From: Lachnospiraceae bacterium AM93-12TA
GTDB lineage: Bacteria > Bacillota > Clostridia > Lachnospirales > Lachnospiraceae
Reading direction: 5' to 3'
DNA: 64,000 bases
NCBI GenBank assembly: GCA_027698105.1
Contig: JAQERH010000009.1
Coordinates: 1 to 64,000 of the forward strand
Part shown: piece by piece, positions 53,005-61,595 of the stretch
How positions within the stretch are numbered: position 1 is the first letter of the stretch
Layout of the letters: every line of letters starts with the position of its first letter
Program-made: the position numbers and the translations under genes
The notes under the pieces: model-generated
What the model saw: the letters and a program-made list of their open reading frames with translations, nothing else
What the model was told of the DNA's origin: nothing
Databases searched by the model: none

Positions 53005-53056
53005 AGCCTTCTCCTTTTTCAAACAATTTTAAAGCAACACACTGTGATATTGCTAC

Positions 53057-53086
53057 ATTATATAGTCGTTCTGCCAATTCTGTCAA
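53057..53086 (-). promoter_or_regulatory. cysE promoter
   Basis: On the minus strand TTGACA (53081-53086) and TATAAT (53057-53062) are 18 bp apart, about 50 nt upstream of the cysE ATG. No CysR- or T-box-type element is seen in the short leader. Confidence 0.8.
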
Positions 53087-53111
53087 TGTCGTCTGAATAA
53101 GAATATATAAA

Positions 53112-53169
53112 AGAACAAGAACCAGTTTTCCTGTTCCACTTAAAGTCACCGAAAACTGGTTCTTGTTCT
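53112..53169. repeat. Perfect long palindrome with conserved 20-nt loop, copy 2
   Basis: The 19-nt arm 53112-53130 (AGAACAAGAACCAGTTTTC) is perfectly complementary to 53151-53169. The loop 53131-53150 (CTGTTCCACTTAAAGTCACC) is the reverse complement of the loop at 12063-12082 apart from one base. The stems of the two copies share only the TTTTC/GAAAA neck. It lies 22 nt after the stop of the HD hydrolase gene and upstream of the cysE promoter. Confidence 0.9.
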
Positions 53170-53190
53170 CTTTTCAATAGCTTCTGATTA

Positions 53191-53724
53191 TTATTCTCCG
53201 AATACCATCCGGCACAGTCTGATATACTCTCGGTATTCAGGGAAATCAGACAAATCCCTGAAAGCCTCCGCCATAGAGGTATAGTACCAGCCTTGCCAGC
53301 GCTTTTCCTTCATGTTAAACCGCTCGAATACTGCATCTCCAATCAGCAGATAGTCTCTGGCTGTGTTCCTCAGATTGCTGAGTTTATCTCCCAGAGCCAG
53401 GATCTTCTCATCCCGTCCGGCGTGTGCCAGACGATCAATCGTCGCCTGCTTTCTCTCTCTCCAGGATTTGGACTTATCCTCTGTTTCCCCTGCCACCAGC
53501 GCGGCTACCCGATAGCCGAACTCCTTTTCAAGCTCTTCCAGTGTAACTCCGGCGTCTTCAATGGTATCGTGAAGAACCGCAGCTGCAATCAATTCCTCAT
53601 CCTCCGTGAGGGAGGACACGATCAGAGCCGTATCAAGGGGGTGGGTAATATAGGGGATATTTCCGCCCTTCCTCACAGCGCCTCTGTGGGCTTCTGCCGC
53701 AAATACTGCCGCCTTACGAATCAT
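53191..53724 (-). CDS. HD domain hydrolase, alarmone hydrolase-like
   Basis: A 177-residue HD protein. FAAEAHRGAVRKGG near 8, PYITHPLDTALI near 25, AAVLHDTIEDAGVT near 50 with the HD pair and ED, and FGYRVAALVAGETEDKSKSW near 70-88 match the hydrolase half of SpoT and the small alarmone hydrolases (MESH1). ALGDKLSNLRNTARD near 113 supplies the last Asp. It probably degrades (p)ppGpp, but a related nucleotide is possible. ATG at 53724 with GGAGAG seven bases upstream is used; it starts five bases after the mscS stop. Confidence 0.85.
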   Translation of the reverse strand: MIRKAAVFAAEAHRGAVRKGGNIPYITHPLDTALIVSSLTEDEELIAAAVLHDTIEDAGVTLEELEKEFGYRVAALVAGETEDKSKSWRERKQATIDRLAHAGRDEKILALGDKLSNLRNTARDYLLIGDAVFERFNMKEKRWQGWYYTSMAEAFRDLSDFPEYREYIRLCRMVFGE

Positions 53725-53728
53725 GCCT

Positions 53729-54646
53729 CTACTCTCCATCCTGAACTGCACCTGTAATGTGAACATCCATCTGCCTGTATGGAATTTCAACGCCAGCCTC
53801 GTCAAAAGCCAGCTTGATTTTCTCTATAATATCCCATCTGGCAGCCCAGTAATCCTCTGATTTCGTCCATCCTCTGGCTCCCAGCACCACGCTGTCATCT
53901 CCCAGAGAATCTACATAGGTGACAATAGGCTCCTCTTTAAGAACCGACGGATGCTGTCTGTAAATCCTGTCGATAATATCCTTGGCCTTCTTCAGGTCAG
54001 ACTGATAGCCAATGCCTACTGTCAAATCGAGGCGCCGTTTTTCCATAGCCGTCACATTGGTGACAATAGAATTGGACAAAGTACCGTTTGGAATAGAAAT
54101 CGTCTTATTGTCAATGGTCACCAGAATGGTATAGACCAGACCGATAATAGATACGGTTCCCTCTGCATCAGGCATTACAATATAATCGCCCACTTTGAAG
54201 GGCTTCATCACAAGAATTAAAATACCGCCCGCAAAGTTTTTAAGGCTCTCCTGAAGGGCCAGGCCGATAGCCAGACCGGCAGAGCCTAAAATCGCTACTA
54301 TGGAAGCAGAATCAATTCCCATCTGTCCTGCGATAATGAAAATCAGCAGCGCATTCAGGGAAAACTTCAGCAGAGAGCCGATAAATTTTGTAACGCCGAT
54401 TTCCATTCCGGCCCGCTCAAAAGAATGCTGAGCCATCTTTAACAGCAAACGGATGATTTTCCGGCCCACAATAAAAATGGTTAAAATGACTAACAGATTC
54501 AGCCCAAGTCTTATGAAATCCGGCATCCAGCCTTTAATCGTGTCCATCAGCACATCTGGCTTTCCAAGCTCCTGAAGCTCTTTTAAGTCCTCTCCTAATG
54601 CAGCAATCGCATCTGTTTCCTGAGTTGGTGTTGATAAAAAAATCAT
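53729..54646 (-). CDS. mscS: MscS family mechanosensitive channel
   Basis: A 305-residue channel that opens on membrane tension at osmotic downshift. It has three hydrophobic segments, with the third, pore-lining one containing ILGSAGLAIGLALQESLKNFAGG near 130, a glycine/alanine pattern that lines the MscS pore. A beta domain starts at VGDYIVMPDAEGTVSIIG near 165, and a C-terminal vestibule follows. GGAG precedes the ATG. The first 113 nt overlap the end of the glgB frame. Confidence 0.94.
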   Translation of the reverse strand: MIFLSTPTQETDAIAALGEDLKELQELGKPDVLMDTIKGWMPDFIRLGLNLLVILTIFIVGRKIIRLLLKMAQHSFERAGMEIGVTKFIGSLLKFSLNALLIFIIAGQMGIDSASIVAILGSAGLAIGLALQESLKNFAGGILILVMKPFKVGDYIVMPDAEGTVSIIGLVYTILVTIDNKTISIPNGTLSNSIVTNVTAMEKRRLDLTVGIGYQSDLKKAKDIIDRIYRQHPSVLKEEPIVTYVDSLGDDSVVLGARGWTKSEDYWAARWDIIEKIKLAFDEAGVEIPYRQMDVHITGAVQDGE

Positions 54647-57197
54647 TTATTTCTCCTGTCTGTGCGGCTTTCTGCGCTCCCTTAACCACAGAAACTACAG
54701 GCTTTTTCTCCCTAATCTCTACATTTTTCTGGTCATCCATGGCCTGTTTCAGCTTCTCCTGTGCCTCCTCATCCTCTCTTAGATCGGCCAGGGTCCCATA
54801 AAGGCTCTTTTCTGCCTTAAAGGCAATCACATTTCCCCTGGAAGCTTTTTCTTCCTGGGAAGCCTTTTTCCGTCCTCCCCGCGTTCCGGAAACCCTGCCA
54901 GTCCCGGAAGCCTTGCTTTTTGCTGTCTTTCCAGCTGTTTTAGACGCCTTCTTCACCCGTTTCACCGGGGTGCAGGAGAATACACTGATGCCTAAGGGGG
55001 CAATGTGGACAGTAATGGACTCCTCTCTTCCGTCACACTCCTCCTCTTTTGAACTCTTTACCCGCGGATTGACAATGCCGCAGCCGCCGAAATTCTTGGA
55101 CTCACTGTTGAAAATCTCCTTATATTTTCCAGGGAATGGAACTCCCACCTTATACTTCTCATGCTCCACCGGAGCGAAATTGCAGACAAAGAGCAGCGTC
55201 TCCTCCGGCTTATCCGTCTTTCTCAAAAATACTGCAATGTTATTGGCAGAATCCATACAGTTGATCCATTCAAAGCCATCCGGCATATAGTCCTCTGCAT
55301 AGAGCGCCGGATGCTCCCTGTAAAGGAAGTTTAATGCCTTCACATAGGACTGCATATTTTTGTGGATCGGGTACTCTAAAAGTTCCCACTCCAGACTCTT
55401 ATTCTCATTCCACTCGTCCATCTGGCCGAACTCCTGTCCCATGAACAGCAGCTTCTTTCCCGGATGTCCTGTCATAAATCCGTAGGCAGCTCTCAGATTG
55501 GCAAACTTGGCCTCGAAGGTCTCGCCCGGCATCTTATTGACCATGGAACCTTTTCCGTGAACCACCTCATCGTGGGAGAATACCAGAATAAAGTCCTCGC
55601 TGTAGGCATAAATCATACTGAAGGTCAGCTCGCCGTAGTGGTGGCAGCGAAAATAGGGATCGCACTTCATATAGCCCAGGAAGTCGTTCATCCAGCCCAT
55701 GTTCCACTTATAGTCAAAGCCCAGGCCGTCCTCCTTGACATTTCCCGTCACCTTGGGCCAGGCCGTAGACTCCTCGGCAATCAGAACCGCTCCGTCCTTT
55801 CTGCCCTTAAAGACTGAATTCAGATGCTTTAAAAACTCCACTGCCTCCAGATTTTCATGGCCTCCGTAGATATTGGCTACCCACTCTCCCGGATTCTTTC
55901 CATAGTCCAGATACAGCATGGACGCCACTGCATCAAAACGGATGCCGTCAGCGTGGTACTTATCCGCCCAGAACATGGCGTTGGCAATCAGGAAGTTAGA
56001 TACCTGGGGACGGCCGTAATTGTAAATAAGGGTTCCCCAGTGCGGATGGGCGCCCTGCCTCGGATCCTGGTGCTCATAGACACAGGTTCCGTCAAACTGC
56101 GCCATGCCCCAGGAATCTCTTGGAAAGTGGGCCGGAACCCAGTCTAAAATCACGCCGATGCCCTGGCTGTGCATATAATCCATAAAATACATGAAATCAT
56201 CCGGAGTGCCGTAACGGCTGGTGGGCGCATAATACCCTGTCACCTGATAGCCCCAGGACGCGTCTAACGGATGCTCCATCACCGGCATCAGCTCTACATG
56301 GGTATAACCCATTTCCTTCACATAGGCAGCCAGTTCCGGGGCCAGCTCCCTGTAATTATAAAATTCGGAACCTGGGATCTCATTTCCCTCTTCATCCAGA
56401 GAAAATTCCTTCCGCTTCCAGGATCCTAAATGCACTTCATAAATAGACATGGGGTTTTTCTTGCTGTCAGAGGCCGCCCGCTCCTTCATCCATTTCGCAT
56501 CTGTCCACTCATATCCGTTCAGATCCCATACAACAGAAGCTGTATTAGGACGAAGCTCCGCATAGTTGGCATAAGGATCTGCCTTTAAGGCCGGATCTCC
56601 GTTTCTGAATTTGATTTCGTATTTATAGACTGTGCCCTTTGAAAGTCCAGGGATAAACAGTTCAAATACGCCGGAATCTCCCAGCCGTCTCATCTGATGA
56701 CGGCGGCCGTCCCAAAGATTAAAATCGCCGACTACGCTGACCCGCATGGCACACGGAGCCCATACAGCAAAGTATACGCCCTCCACGCCCTTGACTGTCA
56801 TGGGGTGGGCTCCCATCTTATTGTAGACTGAATAATGGATTCCAGCGCTGAATTTCTTTAACTCGCTGTCCGTAAACTGGGGCGCAAACGAATACGGATC
56901 GTGAATCTCCCCCAGCGTCCCATTATCATAGAACACCTGCAGTGTATACTCTGTCAGAGTCTTTCTCGGAATCAGAACCGCAAAAAAGCCCGCCTCATCG
57001 GCCATTTCCATAGGATACGTCTTTCCCGTTCCGGAAAGCTTTACTGTAATATTCCTGGCTGTGGGAATAAACGCCTGTACCAGCATCCCCTGTTCTGTGA
57101 GATGCGCTCCCAGGATCCTGTGCGGATCCGGACACTCAGAATAAACCAGCTCCTCAATCCCCGCCCAGTCCATCAGATCATATAATAGTTTGTCCAT
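54534..57197 (-). CDS. glgB: 1,4-alpha-glucan branching enzyme with a basic C-terminal extension
   Basis: GH13 enzyme that makes alpha-1,6 branches in glycogen. An N-terminal CBM48-type domain (about 20-220) precedes the catalytic barrel, which has DWVPAHFP near 355, DGIRFDAVASML near 425 (nucleophile Asp), IAEESTAWP near 478 (acid-base Glu) and FSHDEVVHGKG near 545 (third acid). The usual end is near residue 742, after LGISVFSC. A further 145 residues, first Lys/Ala/Ser/Gly-rich (KKASKTAGKTAKSKASG) and then charged, run past the mscS start. The extension is unusual; its last 37 codons overlap mscS. Confidence 0.93.
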   Translation of the reverse strand: MDKLLYDLMDWAGIEELVYSECPDPHRILGAHLTEQGMLVQAFIPTARNITVKLSGTGKTYPMEMADEAGFFAVLIPRKTLTEYTLQVFYDNGTLGEIHDPYSFAPQFTDSELKKFSAGIHYSVYNKMGAHPMTVKGVEGVYFAVWAPCAMRVSVVGDFNLWDGRRHQMRRLGDSGVFELFIPGLSKGTVYKYEIKFRNGDPALKADPYANYAELRPNTASVVWDLNGYEWTDAKWMKERAASDSKKNPMSIYEVHLGSWKRKEFSLDEEGNEIPGSEFYNYRELAPELAAYVKEMGYTHVELMPVMEHPLDASWGYQVTGYYAPTSRYGTPDDFMYFMDYMHSQGIGVILDWVPAHFPRDSWGMAQFDGTCVYEHQDPRQGAHPHWGTLIYNYGRPQVSNFLIANAMFWADKYHADGIRFDAVASMLYLDYGKNPGEWVANIYGGHENLEAVEFLKHLNSVFKGRKDGAVLIAEESTAWPKVTGNVKEDGLGFDYKWNMGWMNDFLGYMKCDPYFRCHHYGELTFSMIYAYSEDFILVFSHDEVVHGKGSMVNKMPGETFEAKFANLRAAYGFMTGHPGKKLLFMGQEFGQMDEWNENKSLEWELLEYPIHKNMQSYVKALNFLYREHPALYAEDYMPDGFEWINCMDSANNIAVFLRKTDKPEETLLFVCNFAPVEHEKYKVGVPFPGKYKEIFNSESKNFGGCGIVNPRVKSSKEEECDGREESITVHIAPLGISVFSCTPVKRVKKASKTAGKTAKSKASGTGRVSGTRGGRKKASQEEKASRGNVIAFKAEKSLYGTLADLREDEEAQEKLKQAMDDQKNVEIREKKPVVSVVKGAQKAAQTGEINDFFINTNSGNRCDCCIRRGLKRASGAWKARCADGHD

Positions 57198-57380
57198 AAA
57201 TACGCCCCCTTGCGTTTCCTTCTGTGGTAGTTCCTATTCTATCATTTCAGCCTGAATAATACAATCAAGACCGTCTAAAAATATTTTTCAGGCAGACTAC
57301 TTGCTAAATCGTCAAAACTCGGATAAACTATTGAACTGTAATCTATTAATCTGTATCAATTAAATGAGGAACGCAGCAGA

Positions 57381-58004
57381 ATGGAAAATAAAGAAAAACA
57401 CCTGGGAAGCGTCCGCCGCGATGAGCCTGCCAAAAGCAGAAAGCGGGATGAAGAAAAGGAGCCTTTCAGCTGGAAGAAAGAGATTTTAAGCTGGATTCAG
57501 GTCCTGGTTGTGGCCGCTGTCATCGCATATGTGCTGACTACCTATATTATAGCAAACAGCACTATCCCTACCGGCTCCATGGAAAATACGATTATGTCCC
57601 ACAGCCGGGTACTGGGCTCCAGACTCACCTATAAGTTCAGCGAGCCTGAACGGGGCGATATCGCTATTTTTCTCAACCCTGACGACAAGGAAGAAGGCAT
57701 TACCACCTACTATGTCAAGCGTATCATCGGTCTTCCCGGAGAAACGGTAGATATTGTTGACGGAAAGATTTATATTAATGGATCCGACACACCTTTAGAC
57801 GAACCATATCTCCATGAGGAGATGGATATGTTCGGAAAGGATCATCTCCATTATAACGTGCCGGAAGGGCATTACTTCATGCTGGGGGACAACAGAAACA
57901 ATTCCAACGACGCCCGATTCTGGAAAAACAAATACGTCCCTGAGGAAGATCTGGTGGCAAAGGTTTACCTGGAGTACTTCCCGCACCCACATTTCCTGCA
58001 CTGA
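57381..58004 (+). CDS. lepB: Type I signal peptidase
   Basis: Membrane serine protease that removes signal peptides from secreted proteins. The 207-residue protein has a charged N-terminus of about 35 residues, one membrane segment (about 38-58), PTGSMENTI near 66 with the nucleophile Ser, YYVKRIIGLPGE near 108 with the general-base Lys, and GHYFMLGDNRNNSNDAR near 160. GAGG lies 12 bases before the ATG. In this window it could process the secreted protein and other exports. It is followed by lysC after 81 nt. Confidence 0.95.
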   Translation: MENKEKHLGSVRRDEPAKSRKRDEEKEPFSWKKEILSWIQVLVVAAVIAYVLTTYIIANSTIPTGSMENTIMSHSRVLGSRLTYKFSEPERGDIAIFLNPDDKEEGITTYYVKRIIGLPGETVDIVDGKIYINGSDTPLDEPYLHEEMDMFGKDHLHYNVPEGHYFMLGDNRNNSNDARFWKNKYVPEEDLVAKVYLEYFPHPHFLH

Positions 58005-58042
58005 CAGACAAGAAGCATACAGAGCTTAACATAATGACATAC

Positions 58043-58067
58043 GCCGTTCCGGGGCTGCCCGGACGGC
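58043..58067 (+). other. GC-rich hairpin just upstream of the lysC ribosome site
   Basis: GCCGT.CCGGG (58043-58053) pairs with CCCGG.ACGGC (58058-58067) around a GCTG loop, ten pairs with one bulged T. AGGAGG follows at 58068-58073 without a gap. It has no T-run, so it is not an ordinary terminator. It may regulate lysC translation, or protect the 5' end of a processed mRNA; both are inference. Confidence 0.6.
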
Positions 58068-58085
58068 AGGAGGAGAGAAAATAAC

Positions 58086-59405
58086 ATGAACAAGGTAGTA
58101 AAATTCGGCGGAAGCTCTCTCGCCAGCGCAAAGCAGTTTAAAAAGGTAAAAGATATTATCATGGCGGATAAATCACGGCGCTACGTGATCCCCTCCGCTC
58201 CAGGAAAAAGAACAAATAAAGACGATAAAGTAACAGATCTTCTCTATGCCTGCTATGACGCAGCATCAGAAGGACGCAGCTACAAGAAAATTTTCGATAC
58301 CATCGTATCCCGGTATGAACAGATTATCGAGGGACTGAACCTGAATATCAACCTGGACTATGAATTTAAGACAATTGAAGAGAACTTTCTTGCTAAAAAG
58401 GGGCAGGACTACGCAGCCTCCAGAGGAGAATATTTAAACGGTATTATCATGGCAGCCTATCTGGGATATGAGTTTATCGATGCAGCTGATGTTATCTGCT
58501 TCGACGCAGACGGTTCCTTCCTGCCGGAAAAGACAAACCAGGAGCTGTCAAACCGCCTTGCCAAGGCTCCAAAGGCCGTAATTCCAGGCTTCTACGGTTC
58601 TATGCCTGACGGTTCCGTAAAAACCTTTTCCAGAGGCGGTTCCGATATTACCGGTTCTCTGGTTGCCAGAGCTGTCCACGCAGATCTGTATGAGAACTGG
58701 ACTGACGTATCCGGCTTCCTGGTAGCAGACCCCAGAATCGTGGACGATCCTGAGCCAATCGAAACCATTACATACAGAGAGCTGAGGGAGCTGTCCTATA
58801 TGGGAGCCAGCGTGCTTCACGAGGAGGCTATTTTCCCTGTAAGAAAAGAGGGCATTCCGATTAACATCAAGAATACTAACCGTCCCTCTGATCCGGGAAC
58901 CATGATTGTGGAAAGCACCTTAAAACGTCCGCGCTACACCATTACAGGCATTGCAGGAAAAAAAGGCTTCTGTACGATTAATATTGAAAAAGCCATGATG
59001 AATACAGAGATCGGATTTGGCCGCAAGGTTCTGGACGTATTTGAAAAATACGGCATTTCCTTTGAGCATATGCCCTCTGGCATTGATACCATGAGCATTT
59101 TCGTGCAGCAGAGTCATTTTGAGGAGCACGAGCAGTCCGTTATCGCAGGAATTCACCGGGCTGTTGAACCGGATCACATTGAACTGGATTCTGACCTGGC
59201 TCTGATTGCCGTAGTAGGGAGGGGCATGAAATCTGCCCGCGGTACAGCTGGAAGGATTTTCTCAGCTTTAGCCCACGCCAGAGTCAACGTCAAAATGATT
59301 GATCAGGGCTCCAGTGAGTTAAACATTATCATCGGTGTGAGAAATGAAGATTTTGAGACAGCCGTAAAAGCTGTCTACGATATCTTTGTCACAGCAGAAA
59401 TTTAA
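58086..59405 (+). CDS. lysC: Aspartate kinase
   Basis: Phosphorylates aspartate, first step towards lysine, methionine and threonine. The 439 residues begin VVKFGGSSLASAKQFKKV (ATP and substrate loop), with FSRGGSDITGSLVARA near 180, DPRIV near 218 and a pair of ACT domains in the last 140 residues (GFCTINIEKAMMNTEIGF near 298 and MKSARGTAGRIFSALA near 380). These are typical of a feedback-sensitive single-function enzyme. A stable hairpin abuts its ribosome site. A terminator follows. Confidence 0.95.
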   Translation: MNKVVKFGGSSLASAKQFKKVKDIIMADKSRRYVIPSAPGKRTNKDDKVTDLLYACYDAASEGRSYKKIFDTIVSRYEQIIEGLNLNINLDYEFKTIEENFLAKKGQDYAASRGEYLNGIIMAAYLGYEFIDAADVICFDADGSFLPEKTNQELSNRLAKAPKAVIPGFYGSMPDGSVKTFSRGGSDITGSLVARAVHADLYENWTDVSGFLVADPRIVDDPEPIETITYRELRELSYMGASVLHEEAIFPVRKEGIPINIKNTNRPSDPGTMIVESTLKRPRYTITGIAGKKGFCTINIEKAMMNTEIGFGRKVLDVFEKYGISFEHMPSGIDTMSIFVQQSHFEEHEQSVIAGIHRAVEPDHIELDSDLALIAVVGRGMKSARGTAGRIFSALAHARVNVKMIDQGSSELNIIIGVRNEDFETAVKAVYDIFVTAEI

Positions 59406-59446
59406 TTTTCAGGGGGCGCCTGTTTCAGGCAGAAAATTTTGAGTCA

Positions 59447-59495
59447 AAAAAAGAAGCTTTTTAGAACTGCAGTCACACTAAAAAGCTTCTTTTTT
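59447..59495 (+). terminator. Terminator of lysC
   Basis: AAAAAAGAAGCTTTTTAG (59447-59464) and CTAAAAAGCTTCTTTTTT (59478-59495) form a perfect 18-bp stem around a 13-nt loop, ending in six T. The loop contains TGCAGTCACA. Confidence 0.9.
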
Positions 59496-59529
59496 ATTCT
59501 TTTATTATATTCTTAGGAGGTCGCAACCA

Positions 59530-60090
59530 TTGATTTTAAACTTAGCTGCTTTTATCCTGATTCCCGGATACACCCTCCTGTTTGTCAGGAATTTCAACCT
59601 GTTTTCCCTGAATTTTTCCGTCATTGGAAATATGCTGGGACGGAAACTGGGCTTCTGCCTGTGGGGTCTTATGACAGGCTGGTATTTTTATGCCGTCCTG
59701 TCTCCCATTTCTTCCCGGCTGAAGCTCCCTGCCTTTGTCCGGCATCTGGTGCATACGGCGCTTCTTCTGCTGTTCTGCGCTGTCACCACCCCTTACCTGC
59801 CGGAAGAACTGCCCTTTAAGGCTTTTCTCCACATCGTTTTCGCCATGGCTGCCGCTCTGTGCTTATGCCTCTATCTGTTTTTCGCTGCCTGGTATCTTCG
59901 GGCTGAAGACAGAACAGCTGGTCTGATCTCTCTGTGGTGTCTGGCAGGTATTATTGCCGTTTCCGCTGCTCTCCTGATTCTGGTGGGAATCGTCAGCAGC
60001 GCCCTGGAAATCTTCTTTACCTTTTCCACTGTATTTTTAAGCCGCTATCTCTATGGAAGAACGAAACGCCTTATTTCTCAATCTCCATAA
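59530..60090 (+). CDS. Membrane protein, unknown function
   Basis: A 186-residue protein with about five hydrophobic segments (near 5-22, 40-58, 70-90, 98-120 and 135-165) and few charged residues. It starts at TTG with AGGAGG nine bases upstream. No family was recognised. Its last 20 nt overlap the end of rpiB on the other strand, so the two transcripts converge. It is the only gene between the lysC terminator and rpiB. Confidence 0.7.
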   Translation: MILNLAAFILIPGYTLLFVRNFNLFSLNFSVIGNMLGRKLGFCLWGLMTGWYFYAVLSPISSRLKLPAFVRHLVHTALLLLFCAVTTPYLPEELPFKAFLHIVFAMAAALCLCLYLFFAAWYLRAEDRTAGLISLWCLAGIIAVSAALLILVGIVSSALEIFFTFSTVFLSRYLYGRTKRLISQSP

Positions 60091-60508
60091 TCATATCTAC
60101 ACGTCTCTGATGGCGGCCGCCCTCAAACTCGGCGTTCAGCCATTCCTCTGTAATCATCTTGGCCAGCTCGCTTCCCACTACGCGGGCTCCAAAGGCCAGG
60201 ACGTTTGTATTGTTGTGCATTCTGGACAGCTTCGCTGTGTAGGGATCGCTGCAGACACAGGCGCGGATTCCCTTTACCTTGTTGGCAGCCAGGGAGATTC
60301 CCACTCCCGTTCCGCAGATTGTAATTCCCAGATCCGCCTCACCAGATGCTACGGCTCTTCCTACCTTCTCACCGTAAATCGGGTAGTCACAGCTTTCTGT
60401 GGAATCGGTTCCCATATTAATAACTTCATAGCCCTTGGATTCTACAAACTCCTTGATAATGTTTTTAAGCTCCACTGCAGAGTGGTCGTTTCCAATCGCG
60501 ATTTTCAT
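60071..60508 (-). CDS. rpiB: Ribose-5-phosphate isomerase B
   Basis: Interconverts ribose 5-phosphate and ribulose 5-phosphate. The 145-residue protein carries IAIGNDHSAVELKN near the start, MGTDSTESCDYP near 32, ITICGTGVGISLAANK near 62 with the catalytic Cys, RMHNNTNVLAFGARV near 98 and GGRHQRRVDM near 130. It is short as usual for RpiB. GGAG lies upstream of the ATG in a very A-rich leader. Confidence 0.96.
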   Translation of the reverse strand: MKIAIGNDHSAVELKNIIKEFVESKGYEVINMGTDSTESCDYPIYGEKVGRAVASGEADLGITICGTGVGISLAANKVKGIRACVCSDPYTAKLSRMHNNTNVLAFGARVVGSELAKMITEEWLNAEFEGGRHQRRVDMIMEIEK

Positions 60509-60608
60509 AACTCATCTCTCCTGTTTTAATTATTGTTTTATTTTATTTAATTTTTTATTTTATTTATTCTATTTGTTTTATTGTATTTTTTGTCTCAGTT
60601 TCTTTTTC
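60509..60608 (-). other. A/T-rich gap between the HD nuclease and rpiB
   Basis: On the coding strand this leader is almost only A and T, made of short repeats such as AATAAAATAAAA. It ends with AGGAG before rpiB. No promoter with clear spacing, hairpin or terminator is seen, so rpiB may be read with the gene upstream. Confidence 0.5.
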
Positions 60609-61556
60609 TTAAAATTCTGTCGTCTTTCTTACATTGGACTCTAACAGGCGGTTGTATCCAAGCCATCCGCTGTTGTCTCCGGCCCCTGCCATAATCTCAT
60701 TCATAGTCTCCAGCTTGGCATCTGCATTATCTGCCAGACTTAAGGCCACAGCCTCAAACAGAGCAGGCTTTTTCGGAGAACCATACTCCAGCTCGCCGTG
60801 GTGGGCCAGAATACAGTGCTTCAGCTCTGCGGCCAGCTTATCCGGAAAGCCGGGGATTTCACGAATCCGTTCTGACACCATCTCTGTACCAATAATAATG
60901 TGGCCCAGAAGCTGACCGTCATCTGTATAGTCATTTTCCGGAAATGCAGAAAGCTCTCTTGTCTTACCGATATCGTGGAACAGAGCTGCTGTAAGAAGCA
61001 GATCCCGGTTCAGCCGCGGATATACGGCTGCAAAATAATCGCACAGCTTCATCACGCTCAGGGTGTGCTCCAGAAGTCCTCCTACAAAGCCATGGTGGAC
61101 ACTTTTAGCCGCCGAGTGGAAGCAGAAGCGGCGGACAAAATCCTGATCCTCCACATAGTAACTGGAAGCCAGCTTTTTCAGATATGGATTCTTCATGGAT
61201 TCAATTAACGCCTTCAGATCCTTGTACATGACCTTTACGTCCTTGGAGCTGACCGGAAGATAATCGCTCTCCACATACTCTCCCTCGTCAGCCTTCCGGA
61301 TCCGGCGGACATTCACCTGATTGGCCCCCTGAAACACCGTGATATCGCCGTCAATATACACATAATCCAGAGTTTCAAAATTTCCGATTCCCGGAGATCC
61401 CAGATCCCAGATCTTCGCGTCCACAGTTCCTGTCTTATCCTGCAGCGTCAAAGCTCCATACTCCTTCCCATTCTTGGTCAGGGCAATCTGCTTCTTTTTA
61501 CAGAGATACACATCGGAAATGTGCATGCCATCGTGGAACTGTCCAATATATTTCAT
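60609..61556 (-). CDS. yhaM: YhaM-type 3'-5' exoribonuclease family (OB-fold plus HD)
   Basis: A 315-residue protein. An N-terminal OB-fold (about 10-90; LTLQDKTGTVDAKIWDLG) resembles the tRNA/helicase-type nucleic acid binding domain, and an HD domain (about 155-290) has LLEHTLSVMKLCDYF, FHDIGKTREL near 200 and HHGELEYGSPKKPA near 253. This is the layout of B. subtilis YhaM, which trims RNA and DNA 3' ends. It is 39 nt downstream of the HtrA-like gene. Confidence 0.9.
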   Translation of the reverse strand: MKYIGQFHDGMHISDVYLCKKKQIALTKNGKEYGALTLQDKTGTVDAKIWDLGSPGIGNFETLDYVYIDGDITVFQGANQVNVRRIRKADEGEYVESDYLPVSSKDVKVMYKDLKALIESMKNPYLKKLASSYYVEDQDFVRRFCFHSAAKSVHHGFVGGLLEHTLSVMKLCDYFAAVYPRLNRDLLLTAALFHDIGKTRELSAFPENDYTDDGQLLGHIIIGTEMVSERIREIPGFPDKLAAELKHCILAHHGELEYGSPKKPALFEAVALSLADNADAKLETMNEIMAGAGDNSGWLGYNRLLESNVRKTTEF

Positions 61557-61595
61557 ATGTTATCCTCTCACTTCTAAAATCACTTTTTAATTGTT

